Shown here: one piece after another, positions 43,338-52,148 of the stretch
How the letters are laid out: the number at the start of each line of letters is the position of its first letter
Numbering within the stretch: the first letter of the stretch is position 1
The notes under the pieces: model-generated
Told to the model about the DNA's origin: nothing
Databases searched by the model: none
Seen by the model: the letters and a program-made list of their open reading frames with translations, nothing else
Program-made: the position numbers and the translations under genes
Source: Ruminococcus sp. OA3
Lineage (GTDB): Bacteria > Bacillota > Clostridia > Lachnospirales > Lachnospiraceae
Direction: 5' to 3'
Length of the DNA stretch: 64,000 nucleotides
Assembly: GCF_022440845.1 (NCBI RefSeq)
Contig: NZ_JAKNTO010000001.1
Coordinates: forward strand, 310,001 to 374,000

Positions 43338-43387
43338 CTTGTTATTCAATGCATTAAAGCTTTAAAGCAAAGAAGAGAGGACACAGA

Positions 43388-44179
43388 ATGAAAATAATTG
43401 TATGTATCAAACAGGTGCCCGCCACCAGCCAGGTAGAGATCGATCCTGAAAACGGTACTCTGAAAAGGCTTGGTTCGCAGACCAAGACGAACCCTTATGA
43501 TCTGTTTGCTCTGGAGACTGCACTCCGTCTGAAAGAACAGACAGGCGGAACCGTGACCGCCGTGACCATGGGACCCCCTCAGGCGGAGCAGATGATGAAA
43601 GATGCCTATTCCATGGGCGCTGACGACGCCGTTATCCTGTCAGACAAGAAGTTTGCGGGTTCTGACGTACTCGCCACTTCCTATACCCTGGCTCAGGGAA
43701 TCCACGCAATCGGAGATTATGACCTGATCATCTGCGGTAAGCAGACGACAGACGGAGACACCTCTCAGATCGGGCCCGCAGTCGCGGAGCATCTTGGAAT
43801 CCCGCACACAGCCTGGGTCAGTGAAATCTGCTCTGTTTCCGGAAAGTCCATTGCAGTCCGTCAGGACCTGTTCAGCGTTACACAAGTCTCTTCCATGGAT
43901 TATCCATGTCTGATCACCGTGGATAAAGATATTTTCGTGCCCCGCCTTCCATCCTATCGTCTGAAAAAAGCCACCGCAGATCGTCCGGTCCGGTACCTTT
44001 CCTTCGATGATATGCCCGACAGGGATTTGACACGTTATGGCCTTGTAGGCTCTCCTACAACTGTAGAACGGATATTTGCACCTCCAAAGGCGGAAAAACA
44101 GGTTTATATTACCGGGAGCACCGCACAGAAATCCGGACAGCTGTTTGATTTATTGAGAAAGAAAAAATTTTTGCCCTAG
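43388..44179 (+). CDS. etfB: Electron transfer flavoprotein beta subunit
   Basis: 263 residues: MKIIVCIKQVPATSQVEIDP, GSQTKTNPYDLFALETALRL, AVTMGPPQAEQMMKDAYSMG, LIICGKQTTDGDTSQIGPAV and DYPCLITVDKDI are EtfB hallmarks. Together with the Fe-S EtfA and the FAD dehydrogenase downstream it matches the lactate dehydrogenase-Etf complex type, which bifurcates electrons between NAD+ and ferredoxin. Confidence 0.93.
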   Translation: MKIIVCIKQVPATSQVEIDPENGTLKRLGSQTKTNPYDLFALETALRLKEQTGGTVTAVTMGPPQAEQMMKDAYSMGADDAVILSDKKFAGSDVLATSYTLAQGIHAIGDYDLIICGKQTTDGDTSQIGPAVAEHLGIPHTAWVSEICSVSGKSIAVRQDLFSVTQVSSMDYPCLITVDKDIFVPRLPSYRLKKATADRPVRYLSFDDMPDRDLTRYGLVGSPTTVERIFAPPKAEKQVYITGSTAQKSGQLFDLLRKKKFLP

Positions 44180-44191
44180 AAAGGAGCGCAT

Positions 44192-45382
44192 ATGGATTTT
44201 TTAAATTTTAATGCCGCGCGATGCGACCTGTGCGAGGAATGCATCAGGAACTGTCCCTTCCAGGCGCTCACCATGGAGTCCTCCGGCATTCAGGTGGGTG
44301 AGTCCTGCAGAATGTGCGGTGTCTGCATCAAATGCTGTCCGCAGCAGGCAATCCGTTTTGAGCAGAAAGCCGGTACCGTGGATAAAAAGGAATGGCGGGA
44401 TATTTTAATCTACGCTGAACAGGAGGAACACGACATTCACCCTGTCGCCTATGAGCTGATCGGAGAAGCGAGAAAGCTTGCCGGACAAGTTGGCTACCAT
44501 GTGAACTGTATCCTGCTGGGAGGCCCGGGTACCGCAGAAAATGCAAAAAAGCTAATATCCTGCGGTGTACATAACATCTACGTATACGAACACGAAGGGC
44601 TATCCTCATTCAAGACAGACTGCTATACGGATGCATTTGCGGACTGTATCGCATCCACTAAGCCATCCGTCGTGCTGATTGGGGCCACAGCACTCGGACG
44701 CTCCCTGGCGCCGCGTCTTTCCACGCGGTTCCACACCGGACTGACTGCGGACTGTACGCAGCTTGAGATGCGGGACAATTCCGACCTGGTTCAGATCCGC
44801 CCCGCATTCGGCGGAAATATCATGGCTCAGATCCTGATCAGCCAGTCCCGTCCGCAGTTTGCCACGGTGCGCTACAAAGTCATGGACCGCGCAGAAAAAA
44901 CGCCGCATCCCACAGGAAACATCATACACTGCGAGGTAACAGATGACATGGTCCGCTCACGCATCGACGTCACAGAACGCAGCACAATCAGAAGAACAAA
45001 ATCTATCGAGGAGGAGGAAGTCCTCATCGTTGCCGGGCGCGGTGTAAAAAATGAAAAAGACCTCGGAATGCTCCGGGAACTGGCCTGCCTGCTCGGCGGA
45101 CAGCTCTGCTTTACCCGTCCAATGGTAGAGGCGGGATACGGTGACAGCGCGCACCAGATCGGACTTTCCGGGCGGACCGTCAAACCGAAACTGATGATCA
45201 CCTGCGGCGTGTCGGGAGCGATCCAGTTCACCTCCTGTATGAATGGTTCTGAATGTATCATTGCCATTAACAACGACCCCGAAGCACTGATCTTCAGCGT
45301 CGCCAGCTATTGTATCGTCGATGACCTGTACGAAGTCATCCCGTCACTGATCGCGCAGATTCGCGCAGGAAAGGAGTTCTGA
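44192..45382 (+). CDS. etfA: Electron transfer flavoprotein alpha subunit with 2x[4Fe-4S] domain
   Basis: 396 residues. The N-terminal ~65 residues hold two ferredoxin motifs (CDLCEECIRNCPFQ, CRMCGVCIKCCPQQ), followed by the EtfA domain (ILLGGPGTAENAKKLISCGV, GATALGRSLAPRLSTRFHTG, LTADCTQLEM) and the C-terminal FAD-binding domain (IVAGRGVKNEKDLGMLRELA, HQIGLSGRTVKPKLMITCGV). An added ferredoxin domain is typical of EtfA from anaerobic lactate dehydrogenase or caffeyl-CoA-type bifurcating complexes. Confidence 0.93.
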   Translation: MDFLNFNAARCDLCEECIRNCPFQALTMESSGIQVGESCRMCGVCIKCCPQQAIRFEQKAGTVDKKEWRDILIYAEQEEHDIHPVAYELIGEARKLAGQVGYHVNCILLGGPGTAENAKKLISCGVHNIYVYEHEGLSSFKTDCYTDAFADCIASTKPSVVLIGATALGRSLAPRLSTRFHTGLTADCTQLEMRDNSDLVQIRPAFGGNIMAQILISQSRPQFATVRYKVMDRAEKTPHPTGNIIHCEVTDDMVRSRIDVTERSTIRRTKSIEEEEVLIVAGRGVKNEKDLGMLRELACLLGGQLCFTRPMVEAGYGDSAHQIGLSGRTVKPKLMITCGVSGAIQFTSCMNGSECIIAINNDPEALIFSVASYCIVDDLYEVIPSLIAQIRAGKEF

Positions 45383-45384
45383 CC

Positions 45385-46797
45385 ATGCCGTACCCCTATC
45401 ACAAAATAACAGAAGAAGACATGGCTCATCTGATCCGAACGGTGTCACGCGACCGCGTCTGTATCGGAGATGAAATCCCCAAAGAATATTACCACGACGA
45501 GATGCCGGAATACGGCTGGCATCAGCCGGACATCTATATTGAGGTCCTCTCAAAGGAAGAGGTGTCCGCCGTCATGGCATACGCACATGAACACAACATT
45601 CCGGTAACCGCCAGAGGTGCCGGAACCGGTCTGGCGGGAGGTGCAACCTGCAAATACGGGGGCATCATGCTCTCGCTGATGCGCATGAACCACATTGAAA
45701 ATGTAGATACACAGAACCTGACGATAACCGCCGAATCCGGCGCCCTGCTCACCGACGTTGCAGAAAAGGCTGCTGAGGCAGGTCTTTTCTACCCGCCGGA
45801 CCCCGGAGAGCGCACAGCTTCCATCGGGGGAACCGTCATTACAAATGCCGGCGGCATGAGGGCTGTGCGTTACGGAGTCACCCGCGACTATGTGCGCTGT
45901 GTGGAGGCAGTCCTTCCGGACGGCTCCATTGTGGAGTTTTCGTCGAATGTCGCCAAGAACACAACCGGATATGACATCAAAGATTTAATAATAGGCTCCG
46001 AAGGGACACTGTGCATTGTGACAAAGGTAACGCTTCGCCTGATCCCCGCGCCAAACTGCACACGCACACTGGTCATGACATTTTCATCCATCGAACCGTG
46101 TATCGAAACCGTGCCAAAACTCCTGCAGACCCCCTATGTTCCCACCGCCATCGAATTTCTGGAGCGGGAACTGACGGATATCGTGGACAGGCGCCTGAAC
46201 AAACCATTTCCTGTTCAGGAAGGTTCTGATTTTCTGATCGTCATGTACGACGGCTCTTCCACTGATGAAGTTGACACAGCCTGTGAGATGGCATGCGAGA
46301 TAGCAATGGACATGGATGCCATCGACGTCAAGATCTGCGATTCACCGGAACGCATCGGTTCCGTATGGTCAGCCCGTGCCGCTATCCTTGAAGGCATGAA
46401 GGCCGACAGCGACGCACAGGAAGAGTGCGACGTCGTCGTACCGCGCGCACGCATCGCAGACTTCGTAAAGGCGGCACAGGAGATCGGCAGGAAATACAAG
46501 ATCCGTGTCATCGTCTGCGGTCACGCCGGGGATGGAAACATTCACACCGAAATGCTGCGCAATAATCTGTCAGATGAGGAATGGAAGTCAAATACCCTGT
46601 CATGTCTGAAGGAACTGTACGCCAAAAGCAAAGAGCTAGGCGGACAGCTGTCTGGAGAACACGGGATCGGCAACGGACGCCTGGAATTTCTTGAAGATTT
46701 TATCGGCAGCCGGATGTATCAGCTGTACCAGTCTGTCAAACTGGCATTTGACGATAAACTGATCCTGAATCCGGGTAAGATCATCGAATACAAATAA
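45385..46797 (+). CDS. FAD-linked dehydrogenase (GlcD/LctD-like 2-hydroxyacid dehydrogenase)
   Basis: 470 residues: an FAD-binding_4 domain (VTARGAGTGLAGGATCKYGG, SIGGTVITNAGGMRAVRYGV, NTTGYDIKDLIIGSEGTLCI) and a C-terminal FAD-oxidase domain (VICGHAGDGNIHTEMLRNNL, GGQLSGEHGIGNGRLEFLED with the conserved HGIG). In the EtfB-EtfA-dehydrogenase order this corresponds to A. woodii LctD, which oxidises lactate. It may use another 2-hydroxy acid here, since no lactate permease or racemase accompanies it. It begins 2 bp after etfA. Confidence 0.9.
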   Translation: MPYPYHKITEEDMAHLIRTVSRDRVCIGDEIPKEYYHDEMPEYGWHQPDIYIEVLSKEEVSAVMAYAHEHNIPVTARGAGTGLAGGATCKYGGIMLSLMRMNHIENVDTQNLTITAESGALLTDVAEKAAEAGLFYPPDPGERTASIGGTVITNAGGMRAVRYGVTRDYVRCVEAVLPDGSIVEFSSNVAKNTTGYDIKDLIIGSEGTLCIVTKVTLRLIPAPNCTRTLVMTFSSIEPCIETVPKLLQTPYVPTAIEFLERELTDIVDRRLNKPFPVQEGSDFLIVMYDGSSTDEVDTACEMACEIAMDMDAIDVKICDSPERIGSVWSARAAILEGMKADSDAQEECDVVVPRARIADFVKAAQEIGRKYKIRVIVCGHAGDGNIHTEMLRNNLSDEEWKSNTLSCLKELYAKSKELGGQLSGEHGIGNGRLEFLEDFIGSRMYQLYQSVKLAFDDKLILNPGKIIEYK

Positions 46798-46844
46798 AAG
46801 ACAAGGAGCTGCCCGGCGCAGCTCTCCAAGAGGGAGGACACTAT

Positions 46845-48002
46845 ATGATAAGCAAAGACAGGATGCCGCTTGCGGTCGGCATCGCATTCGTAGCATTTAC
46901 TACACAATTCGGCGGCGGTTTCGCCTCCGGTGCACAGCTCTACCAGTATTTTATCAACTACGGTCTCTGGGGCATTTTCATGCCGATCGTCGCACAGCTT
47001 TTGCTGTCACTGTTTTTCTGGTACGGGCTCCGCTATGCATTCCGTAACCATACCTACGACTACCGAAGCTTTTCCAATCATTTCTATGGAAAATTAAGCC
47101 CGGTATTCTCCAACCTGTATGAAATCGTCTACCTGATGCTGATCTTTCTGGCACCAGCCGTAGCCTTTGCAACAGGGGGGGCAACGCTCAACACGCTGAC
47201 CGGCATCCCCTACTGGCTCTGTACACTGATCATAGGAATCTTCATTTTTCTCGTTGCCATGTTCGGTACCGCCATCGTCAGAAAATGTGCATCCACACTT
47301 TCTGTCATCATCATTATCGGGCTTCTCGTCGTGCTTGTACCGAATATCATCGCGCAGTGGGACAGCATCTGTAGCTCTTTCGGTCAGCTGGCCTCGGGGC
47401 TTGTTCCCGTCGCATCCAAAGAAAGCGGCAGCCTTGGCAGCGCCCTGTGGAGCGCAATCGTGTATGCACTGTTCCAGCTGGCTTCCATCGGTCTGATGTA
47501 CCAGCACGTGGAACCGCTCTCGGAAGAGAAGCAGGTGACGCGTTCCATGATCTATATGTTCGTGGTCAATACAGCAACTATCATGCTCTCGATCATCGGA
47601 ATGCTCGCAGTCGCATTTAATGACGGACTGGCGGAAGCTTCCGTACCGATGCTTCTTTTTGTGAACAGCGGCGTCGGTGCCAAAGTACTGACTCCGATCA
47701 TTTCCATCCTGATCATACTGGGCTCCGTATCCACTGGTGTCAATATGATTGCCGGCATCGTGACACGTGTGGTCAGGCAGCTCGAGAAAAAAGAGTCTAA
47801 GGACGCGGCGCGCACAAAACGCATGAAGCGCAGCACCCTTGCATCTCTTCTGTTCACCCTGCTCGCATTCGCGATCGCACAGTTCGGCCTGCTGCCGCTC
47901 GTAAAGGTCGGCTATTCCTATCTCGGATATGCGACTCTGATTGCCGTGGGAATACCGTTTATCGTACACTTCATTTTACATCTGATCAGAAAAAGAGCCT
48001 GA
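46845..48002 (+). CDS. YkvI-type membrane transporter
   Basis: 385 residues with about ten membrane helices. It begins with a conserved unwound segment, GIAFVAFTTQFGGGFASGAQ, typical of YkvI proteins in the APC/LeuT-like superfamily. It has further helices such as VYLMLIFLAPAVAFATGGA and a basic C-terminus (LIRKRA). It is last in the etf operon, so it probably imports the substrate of the FAD dehydrogenase or exports a product. The ligand is unknown. AGGGAGGA precedes the ATG. Confidence 0.8.
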   Translation: MISKDRMPLAVGIAFVAFTTQFGGGFASGAQLYQYFINYGLWGIFMPIVAQLLLSLFFWYGLRYAFRNHTYDYRSFSNHFYGKLSPVFSNLYEIVYLMLIFLAPAVAFATGGATLNTLTGIPYWLCTLIIGIFIFLVAMFGTAIVRKCASTLSVIIIIGLLVVLVPNIIAQWDSICSSFGQLASGLVPVASKESGSLGSALWSAIVYALFQLASIGLMYQHVEPLSEEKQVTRSMIYMFVVNTATIMLSIIGMLAVAFNDGLAEASVPMLLFVNSGVGAKVLTPIISILIILGSVSTGVNMIAGIVTRVVRQLEKKESKDAARTKRMKRSTLASLLFTLLAFAIAQFGLLPLVKVGYSYLGYATLIAVGIPFIVHFILHLIRKRA

Positions 48003-48006
48003 CAAA

Positions 48007-48049
48007 AGACATGGCGGAAGGATTGCAGGCATTTCCTTCCGCCATGTCT
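48007..48049. terminator. Terminator after the etf operon
   Basis: AGACATGGCGGAAGG (48007-48021) pairs perfectly with 48035-48049 over a 13-nt loop and is followed by TATCTT. It serves the convergent Nudix gene also. Confidence 0.85.
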
Positions 48050-48059
48050 TATCTTAATA

Positions 48060-48524
48060 TCAGTCGCTGTACACGACTGCATTCCTGTCTTCCATCCCTA
48101 CGCCAAACTGCTTTACCTGTTCCAGCATATGCCCAATATTTCCCTCGCCGGCGAATCTATTACCGTCAAAAAAGTTCTCGTCCAGTCCCATCCACACGAG
48201 AGGATGCTTTTCACTGCAGATGTCCACATTTTCTTTCAGGATTCCCACATATACCTCTACATAATTCAGCTGATTATAATAAGTGAAATCCATCATATGA
48301 AACAGCTCTGTCTGTTCGCGATCAATACCGGTCTCCTCCCGCAATTCGCGGTACGCTGCACAAAAGCCATCCTCTCCATCCTCTATCTTGCCTCCTACAA
48401 GGTTATAAAGCCCTTCATATGGATCACCTGTCCTTTTACACATCAGGAGCCTTGTGCGCTCCTTATTGAAAATCATAATACAGTTGTACCCCTGCATACT
48501 GCCAAGACAATTATCAGTAGTCAT
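48060..48524 (-). CDS. Nudix hydrolase
   Basis: 154 residues with a complete Nudix box: GGKIEDGEDGFCAAYRELRE followed by ETGI (G-x5-E-x7-REUxEExGU). It hydrolyses a nucleoside diphosphate linked to another group; an 8-oxo-dGTPase-like role is possible from the small size. The start was set at ATG 48524 after AAAGGAG, overlapping the 3' end of the upstream gene by 11 bp. Confidence 0.9.
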   Translation of the reverse strand: MTTDNCLGSMQGYNCIMIFNKERTRLLMCKRTGDPYEGLYNLVGGKIEDGEDGFCAAYRELREETGIDREQTELFHMMDFTYYNQLNYVEVYVGILKENVDICSEKHPLVWMGLDENFFDGNRFAGEGNIGHMLEQVKQFGVGMEDRNAVVYSD

Positions 48525-50235
48525 GCCGATCTCCTTTCCAGTCCTTAAAATCAACGATCTTGCTTCCGGATGAACTCTTCCTTTCTCTGCTCTGACCTTT
48601 TAGCAGTTCACCCGGCTTTGCCCCTCTGTTTACGATCATCCTGGTATCATTCCATAACAGCATCAGAACATCCGCAAGTTCCTGCAGTTCTTCATTACTC
48701 TCTATCTGAACTGCATGTTCCTCAATAAAATCAAAAATCTCCCGCACACTGCAGCCTGAACAAATCTCCCACTGCACCCTTGCCCCAATAAACTCAGCAT
48801 CGATGCCCGGGAGTTCTTTTTCAGTCATCAGGTATTCTACAAATTTACAGATCCCCTCCCCATGCGGCAGATAGCCATGTACCACGATATCGCATATCTC
48901 TCTTCTGGTTGGAATATAGTATTCTTTGCCATCCTGAATCTCCCACAGCCTCTTATATGTAGCATCGGCATACAGCGGCTTCTGGATATAAAGGGCGTCA
49001 GAAAGTATAAAATCTTTGTATCCATCCGGCAGTTGTTCATAAGTATCTGTAATATCCTGTTCAGAAATCCGGTCATCACAGTTCTGGTTATAGATGCTCG
49101 CAATGGCTTTTAACTCGGCTACACCGTACAGATAGCCGGCAGCTTGCAGACAGTCCAGCAGGAAGCTTCTGCGAACGCGCTCTTTTAAAATACCCTCTGC
49201 TTTCAGCATCCCGTAAGCCCCCGCCGCATCATCCGGCACCATAATGTAATCACCATCCAGGACGCCGCAGTATCCCGCACACTGCAGACGTTCAAAAACA
49301 TCCGGATCATCTGCCTCATACGGACCCTTCACCTGAATCGCAGCCTCATATGCAGATATCTCATCATCACGGAGGCAAAGGAAAAACCGGCACATAATCT
49401 CAGGCCTGAGAATATGAGAAACCGTACAGGCTATCAGATCATCCCGCCCCTTCGGCAGTTCCACCTTTAATCCATGCATTCGAGCGATATCCAGAATATC
49501 ATGCAGCTGATAACACTCAAATACCTCCGCCAGAGACTCTTCCTGATGATTCCAGTCTGGTTTGGGGCGTTTTGTATCCTTCGGATTACGGGTGACCAGC
49601 AGGCCTGTTTCTCCTTCTGCCATGGCCTCATATATTTCTTCCTGAAATCTGTTTTCTCCCTCGCCATAAATCACATGGAAATTAGCTTTAAACTCTTTGT
49701 TCACAGCGTCCATATCATACGATTCATATCCCTGCTCCCGTGCCCATTCCTGCATTTCATCATGCTGCGGATGCTGGGGATCATTCATAATATCAAGGCA
49801 TTCGTAATAGCCGTACAGACCGCCGCTGTCCTCGATCGGGCAATTGCCTTTGTATTTCAGTACACACGGAGCACTTTTTTCATAGTCAGGAAGTACAGCC
49901 TCCACTGTAATCTTATGCCTCCAGTCGTCCCCAAAATCATAATAATAGGTAAACCAGTCCTCCTGCTCAACCAATGTATCTATAAACGTCTCCGACGCAT
50001 CCAGGCAATACTCATCATTCGACAGCATTGATTCTGTAAAATCTTCGTCATCCTCCTGAATCATGGCAAAAGAGTTTCTCATTTCAAAACGAAACAGATG
50101 ATACCCCGACCATCCCATCGTCTGGTTCAATATAATGCTGAGCTGAGAGAATGTAATTCCCGCCGGCACAACGACTCTCCGCCAGACAGGCGGCTTAGCA
50201 TTCTTGATTCCAACCTTTAACTGATAAGCTTTCAT
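48514..50235 (-). CDS. pRiA4b ORF-3-like domain protein
   Basis: 573 residues. The N-terminal ~190 residues match the plasmid pRiA4b ORF-3-like family (PF07929): QLKVGIKNAKPPVWRRVVVP, FSQLSIILNQTMGWSGYHLF, WFTYYYDFGDDWRHKITVE, CPIEDSGGLYGYYECLDIM. The remaining ~380 residues are helical and of unknown function. The family is named after an IS1096 passenger gene, but it is common in chromosomes and its role is unproven. The start is ATG 50235, six bases after GGGGGGAG. It is translationally coupled to the Nudix gene. Confidence 0.85.
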   Translation of the reverse strand: MKAYQLKVGIKNAKPPVWRRVVVPAGITFSQLSIILNQTMGWSGYHLFRFEMRNSFAMIQEDDEDFTESMLSNDEYCLDASETFIDTLVEQEDWFTYYYDFGDDWRHKITVEAVLPDYEKSAPCVLKYKGNCPIEDSGGLYGYYECLDIMNDPQHPQHDEMQEWAREQGYESYDMDAVNKEFKANFHVIYGEGENRFQEEIYEAMAEGETGLLVTRNPKDTKRPKPDWNHQEESLAEVFECYQLHDILDIARMHGLKVELPKGRDDLIACTVSHILRPEIMCRFFLCLRDDEISAYEAAIQVKGPYEADDPDVFERLQCAGYCGVLDGDYIMVPDDAAGAYGMLKAEGILKERVRRSFLLDCLQAAGYLYGVAELKAIASIYNQNCDDRISEQDITDTYEQLPDGYKDFILSDALYIQKPLYADATYKRLWEIQDGKEYYIPTRREICDIVVHGYLPHGEGICKFVEYLMTEKELPGIDAEFIGARVQWEICSGCSVREIFDFIEEHAVQIESNEELQELADVLMLLWNDTRMIVNRGAKPGELLKGQSRERKSSSGSKIVDFKDWKGDRHDY

Positions 50236-50283
50236 GGGCATCTCCCCCCTCTTCTTCCGGAACGGCGGTTTCTATTTTTTATT

Positions 50284-50425
50284 GTAACTGTTCAGGACGG
50301 CGCATCTTCTTGACCGAAAAACCGGTCAAGAAGCATCGGATGTTCATCCGATGTGGAAATTGGTGCAGAAAGCGACTTACAAGCAAGCTTGATGCACCAA
50401 TTTCCCCGCCGTCCTGAGCTGTTAC
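50284..50425. repeat. 142-bp multi-branched palindromic element
   Basis: A 19-bp outer stem (50284-50302 with 50407-50425; one mismatch and one wobble) encloses three perfect hairpins. These are CTTCTTGACCG with loop AAAAAC (50306-50333), CATCGGAT with loop GTTC (50334-50353), and a 13-bp stem GGAAATTGGTGCA (50355-50367 with 50393-50405). Almost every base is paired in a cloverleaf-like shape. It lies upstream of the pRiA4b-like gene and has no open reading frame. It could be a small palindromic mobile repeat or a structured RNA. Confidence 0.75.
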
Positions 50426-50472
50426 CTTTTATTATAAGCTATCCGCGTATAAGAATAAAGAACATTAGAAAA

Positions 50473-50502
50473 AGAACCGAAAGTTTTTCGACTTCCGGTT
50501 CT
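50473..50502 (-). terminator. Terminator at the end of the surface-protein locus
   Basis: AGAACCG and CGGTTCT arms with additional AAGT/ACTT pairing, followed by TTTTTCT on the minus strand, 12 bp after the small WQG-protein gene. Confidence 0.8.
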
Positions 50503-50513
50503 CTTTTATAAAA

Positions 50514-50705
50514 CTATTCGTCCTCTTTATCTGTACCCACAGCGGAATCCAACAGCCGCAGCAGCTCAAGTGCACTTCGAAACGGTATTGTTTTATTCTC
50601 TTCAATCCACTGCACCGTTCCCTGCCACGTATGATTTTGCGCGCTCTTGATCTTTATCAGAAAAGACTGGCCCTTAAATTCGGTCATGTGTACTTTTTCG
50701 CTCAT
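50514..50705 (-). CDS. Small WQG-motif protein
   Basis: 63 residues with no signal peptide: FLIKIKSAQNHTWQGTVQWI, then a C-terminal helix FRSALELLRLLDSAVG. The family is not named to my knowledge. The same pattern (a strand, then ATWQG, then a short turn and a final amphipathic helix) recurs at the C-terminus of the 142-residue protein at 61620-62048 at the other end of this locus. I infer a cytoplasmic, possibly regulatory, role. It is the last gene of the sipW cluster. Confidence 0.6.
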   Translation of the reverse strand: MSEKVHMTEFKGQSFLIKIKSAQNHTWQGTVQWIEENKTIPFRSALELLRLLDSAVGTDKEDE

Positions 50706-50736
50706 AGTTTTTGGACTCCTATAGAATTACTGATGA

Positions 50737-51324
50737 TCAGCCATTAAACTTCTCAATCGTAACAGTTCCCCAGCTATCGATATTGCCGTTGGCATCTGTG
50801 CCTGGTGTAAAGTTGTCAGCCTGAATGAGCTCTACAACCACGTTAATGTTGAATGTCTTTTCTGCCATTTCATTGCCCCAGGAAGTCGGAATTACGACTT
50901 TATCAAACAGGACAAATGTATCGTTTGCTTTCATGATATCCTGTACATAGAAATAACCGTTTCCGTCAAACTTCACTTCCTCAGTACCTTTGTAGAATTT
51001 CAGTTCACTGACCTGTGTATCTGTAAGGCCTGTAAATGTCACATGGAATCGTGCATAGGCATCTTCAGAATCGCCTGCTAATGTCAGGGTAGGATCTTTT
51101 TCCAGTTCCTGGCCCGGTTTCACATTTTCATAGTCTTTACCGGTAGTACCGTCTTCTCTGTCTTCTTCACCTGTCTCAGTCAGTGTACCGTCTACTTTGC
51201 CAAGTGTGATAACATTCGCCGCTTCATCAGAATCTGTGAAGTATGCCAGCGTTCCGCCGATCAGTAATGTAGCAACCAGTGCAAGAGAGGTTACCAGCAG
51301 CGCTATTTTTTTCTTCTTACTCAT
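50737..51324 (-). CDS. SipW-dependent TasA/camelysin-like surface protein 1
   Basis: 195 residues. The N-terminus is MSKKKKIALLVTSLALVATL followed by GGTLAYFTDSDEA, the SipW-type signal peptide with the TLAYF cleavage region. The mature part is a compact beta-domain (VITLGKVDGTLTETGEEDRE, KPGQELEKDPTLTLAGDSED) as in TasA/CalY proteins that polymerise into biofilm fibres. A 9-bp hairpin (51349-51371) separates it from the upstream paralogue and may set its expression relative to the others. Confidence 0.85.
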   Translation of the reverse strand: MSKKKKIALLVTSLALVATLLIGGTLAYFTDSDEAANVITLGKVDGTLTETGEEDREDGTTGKDYENVKPGQELEKDPTLTLAGDSEDAYARFHVTFTGLTDTQVSELKFYKGTEEVKFDGNGYFYVQDIMKANDTFVLFDKVVIPTSWGNEMAEKTFNINVVVELIQADNFTPGTDANGNIDSWGTVTIEKFNG

Positions 51325-51348
51325 ATTTTCAGCCTCCTTTTCTTCTGA

Positions 51349-51371
51349 CAGGCACCTTTGTGAGGTGCCTG
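51349..51371 (-). other. Intercistronic hairpin between TasA-like genes
   Basis: CAGGCACCT-N5-AGGTGCCTG, followed by AG-rich ribosome-site sequence and not by a T-tract. It is probably an RNA-processing or stabilising element and not a true terminator. Confidence 0.5.
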
Positions 51372-51385
51372 AGAGCTATCATATT

Positions 51386-52120
51386 TTAGTTAAAAATGCT
51401 TGGGAATGCTGTCTTCATTGCCGTCTCGCAATCAGCAAATTCATCGGATCCCTGTACGAGATAGCCTGTGATGATGATCTGGAAATCCTGCATTTTATAA
51501 TCTGTGTATGTGTAGCTTGTTACATTTCCTTCAGCATCTTTTACTTCGTATTTGGTAACATCAAACTGTATCGGGCTGCCGTCTGTCAATGCTGCACTTG
51601 CAATCTGGTCCGGTGTCAGTGCCAGCTGATCGATTTCCACCGCATCAAAGATTCTGGTAGTCTCACCGCCGTCCGGTGCTACTTTTTCCTTTGTGTAGTA
51701 AGCAATCGTATTATCTTTTGCCATTTTCCAGTCTGCTGTATTGAAACCATCTGCCAATGGAGCACCGGATTTAATATTGATAAATTTATCTAACTCAGCG
51801 TATGTAGTATCAACCCACTCATCCGCTTCATTCTTCACCTGATACTGAATCGTCGCCGCTGCAAATACCGGGTCTGTGCTTTCATCAGAAAGGTTTCTGA
51901 TCAACGGGTCCTTTGCAATCACTTTACCCGGTGTGAAATTCTGAGCTTCTTCTTCATCCCAATTCGGTTCGTCTGTCTCACCGGTGATACCCTTGCCCAT
52001 TGTAAAGGTGTTTGTCTCTGTATTTGTAATGTGCGTCAGATATGCAAGCGTTCCGCCAATTCCCACAACCGCTACCAGGGACAGAGCAATCAGGGTATTT
52101 CTAAATTTTTTGTTTGCCAT
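51386..52120 (-). CDS. SipW-dependent TasA/camelysin-like surface protein 2
   Basis: 244 residues. The signal peptide ANKKFRNTLIALSLVAVVGI is followed by GGTLAYLTHITNTETNTFTM. The mature region includes ITGETDEPNWDEEEAQNFTP and GKVIAKDPLIRNLSDESTDP, the conserved TPGxxIxKDPxxxN motif seen in the other three paralogues. The start is ATG 52120 after AAGGAGA; the GTG at 52138 lies within the ribosome-site region. Confidence 0.85.
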   Translation of the reverse strand: MANKKFRNTLIALSLVAVVGIGGTLAYLTHITNTETNTFTMGKGITGETDEPNWDEEEAQNFTPGKVIAKDPLIRNLSDESTDPVFAAATIQYQVKNEADEWVDTTYAELDKFINIKSGAPLADGFNTADWKMAKDNTIAYYTKEKVAPDGGETTRIFDAVEIDQLALTPDQIASAALTDGSPIQFDVTKYEVKDAEGNVTSYTYTDYKMQDFQIIITGYLVQGSDEFADCETAMKTAFPSIFN

Positions 52121-52148
52121 AATTTTATTCTCCTTCACTGATCGTTAA

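Noticed and set aside
47094-47969. A 291-codon open frame antisense to the YkvI transporter gene
   Set aside because: Its composition (Asp/His/Arg-rich, no domain) is what antisense reading of a membrane protein gives, and the sense gene is well supported.
48514-50235. An IS1096-type mobile element suggested by the pRiA4b ORF-3 family name
   Set aside because: No transposase or terminal inverted repeats flank the gene, and the family is widespread in chromosomes.
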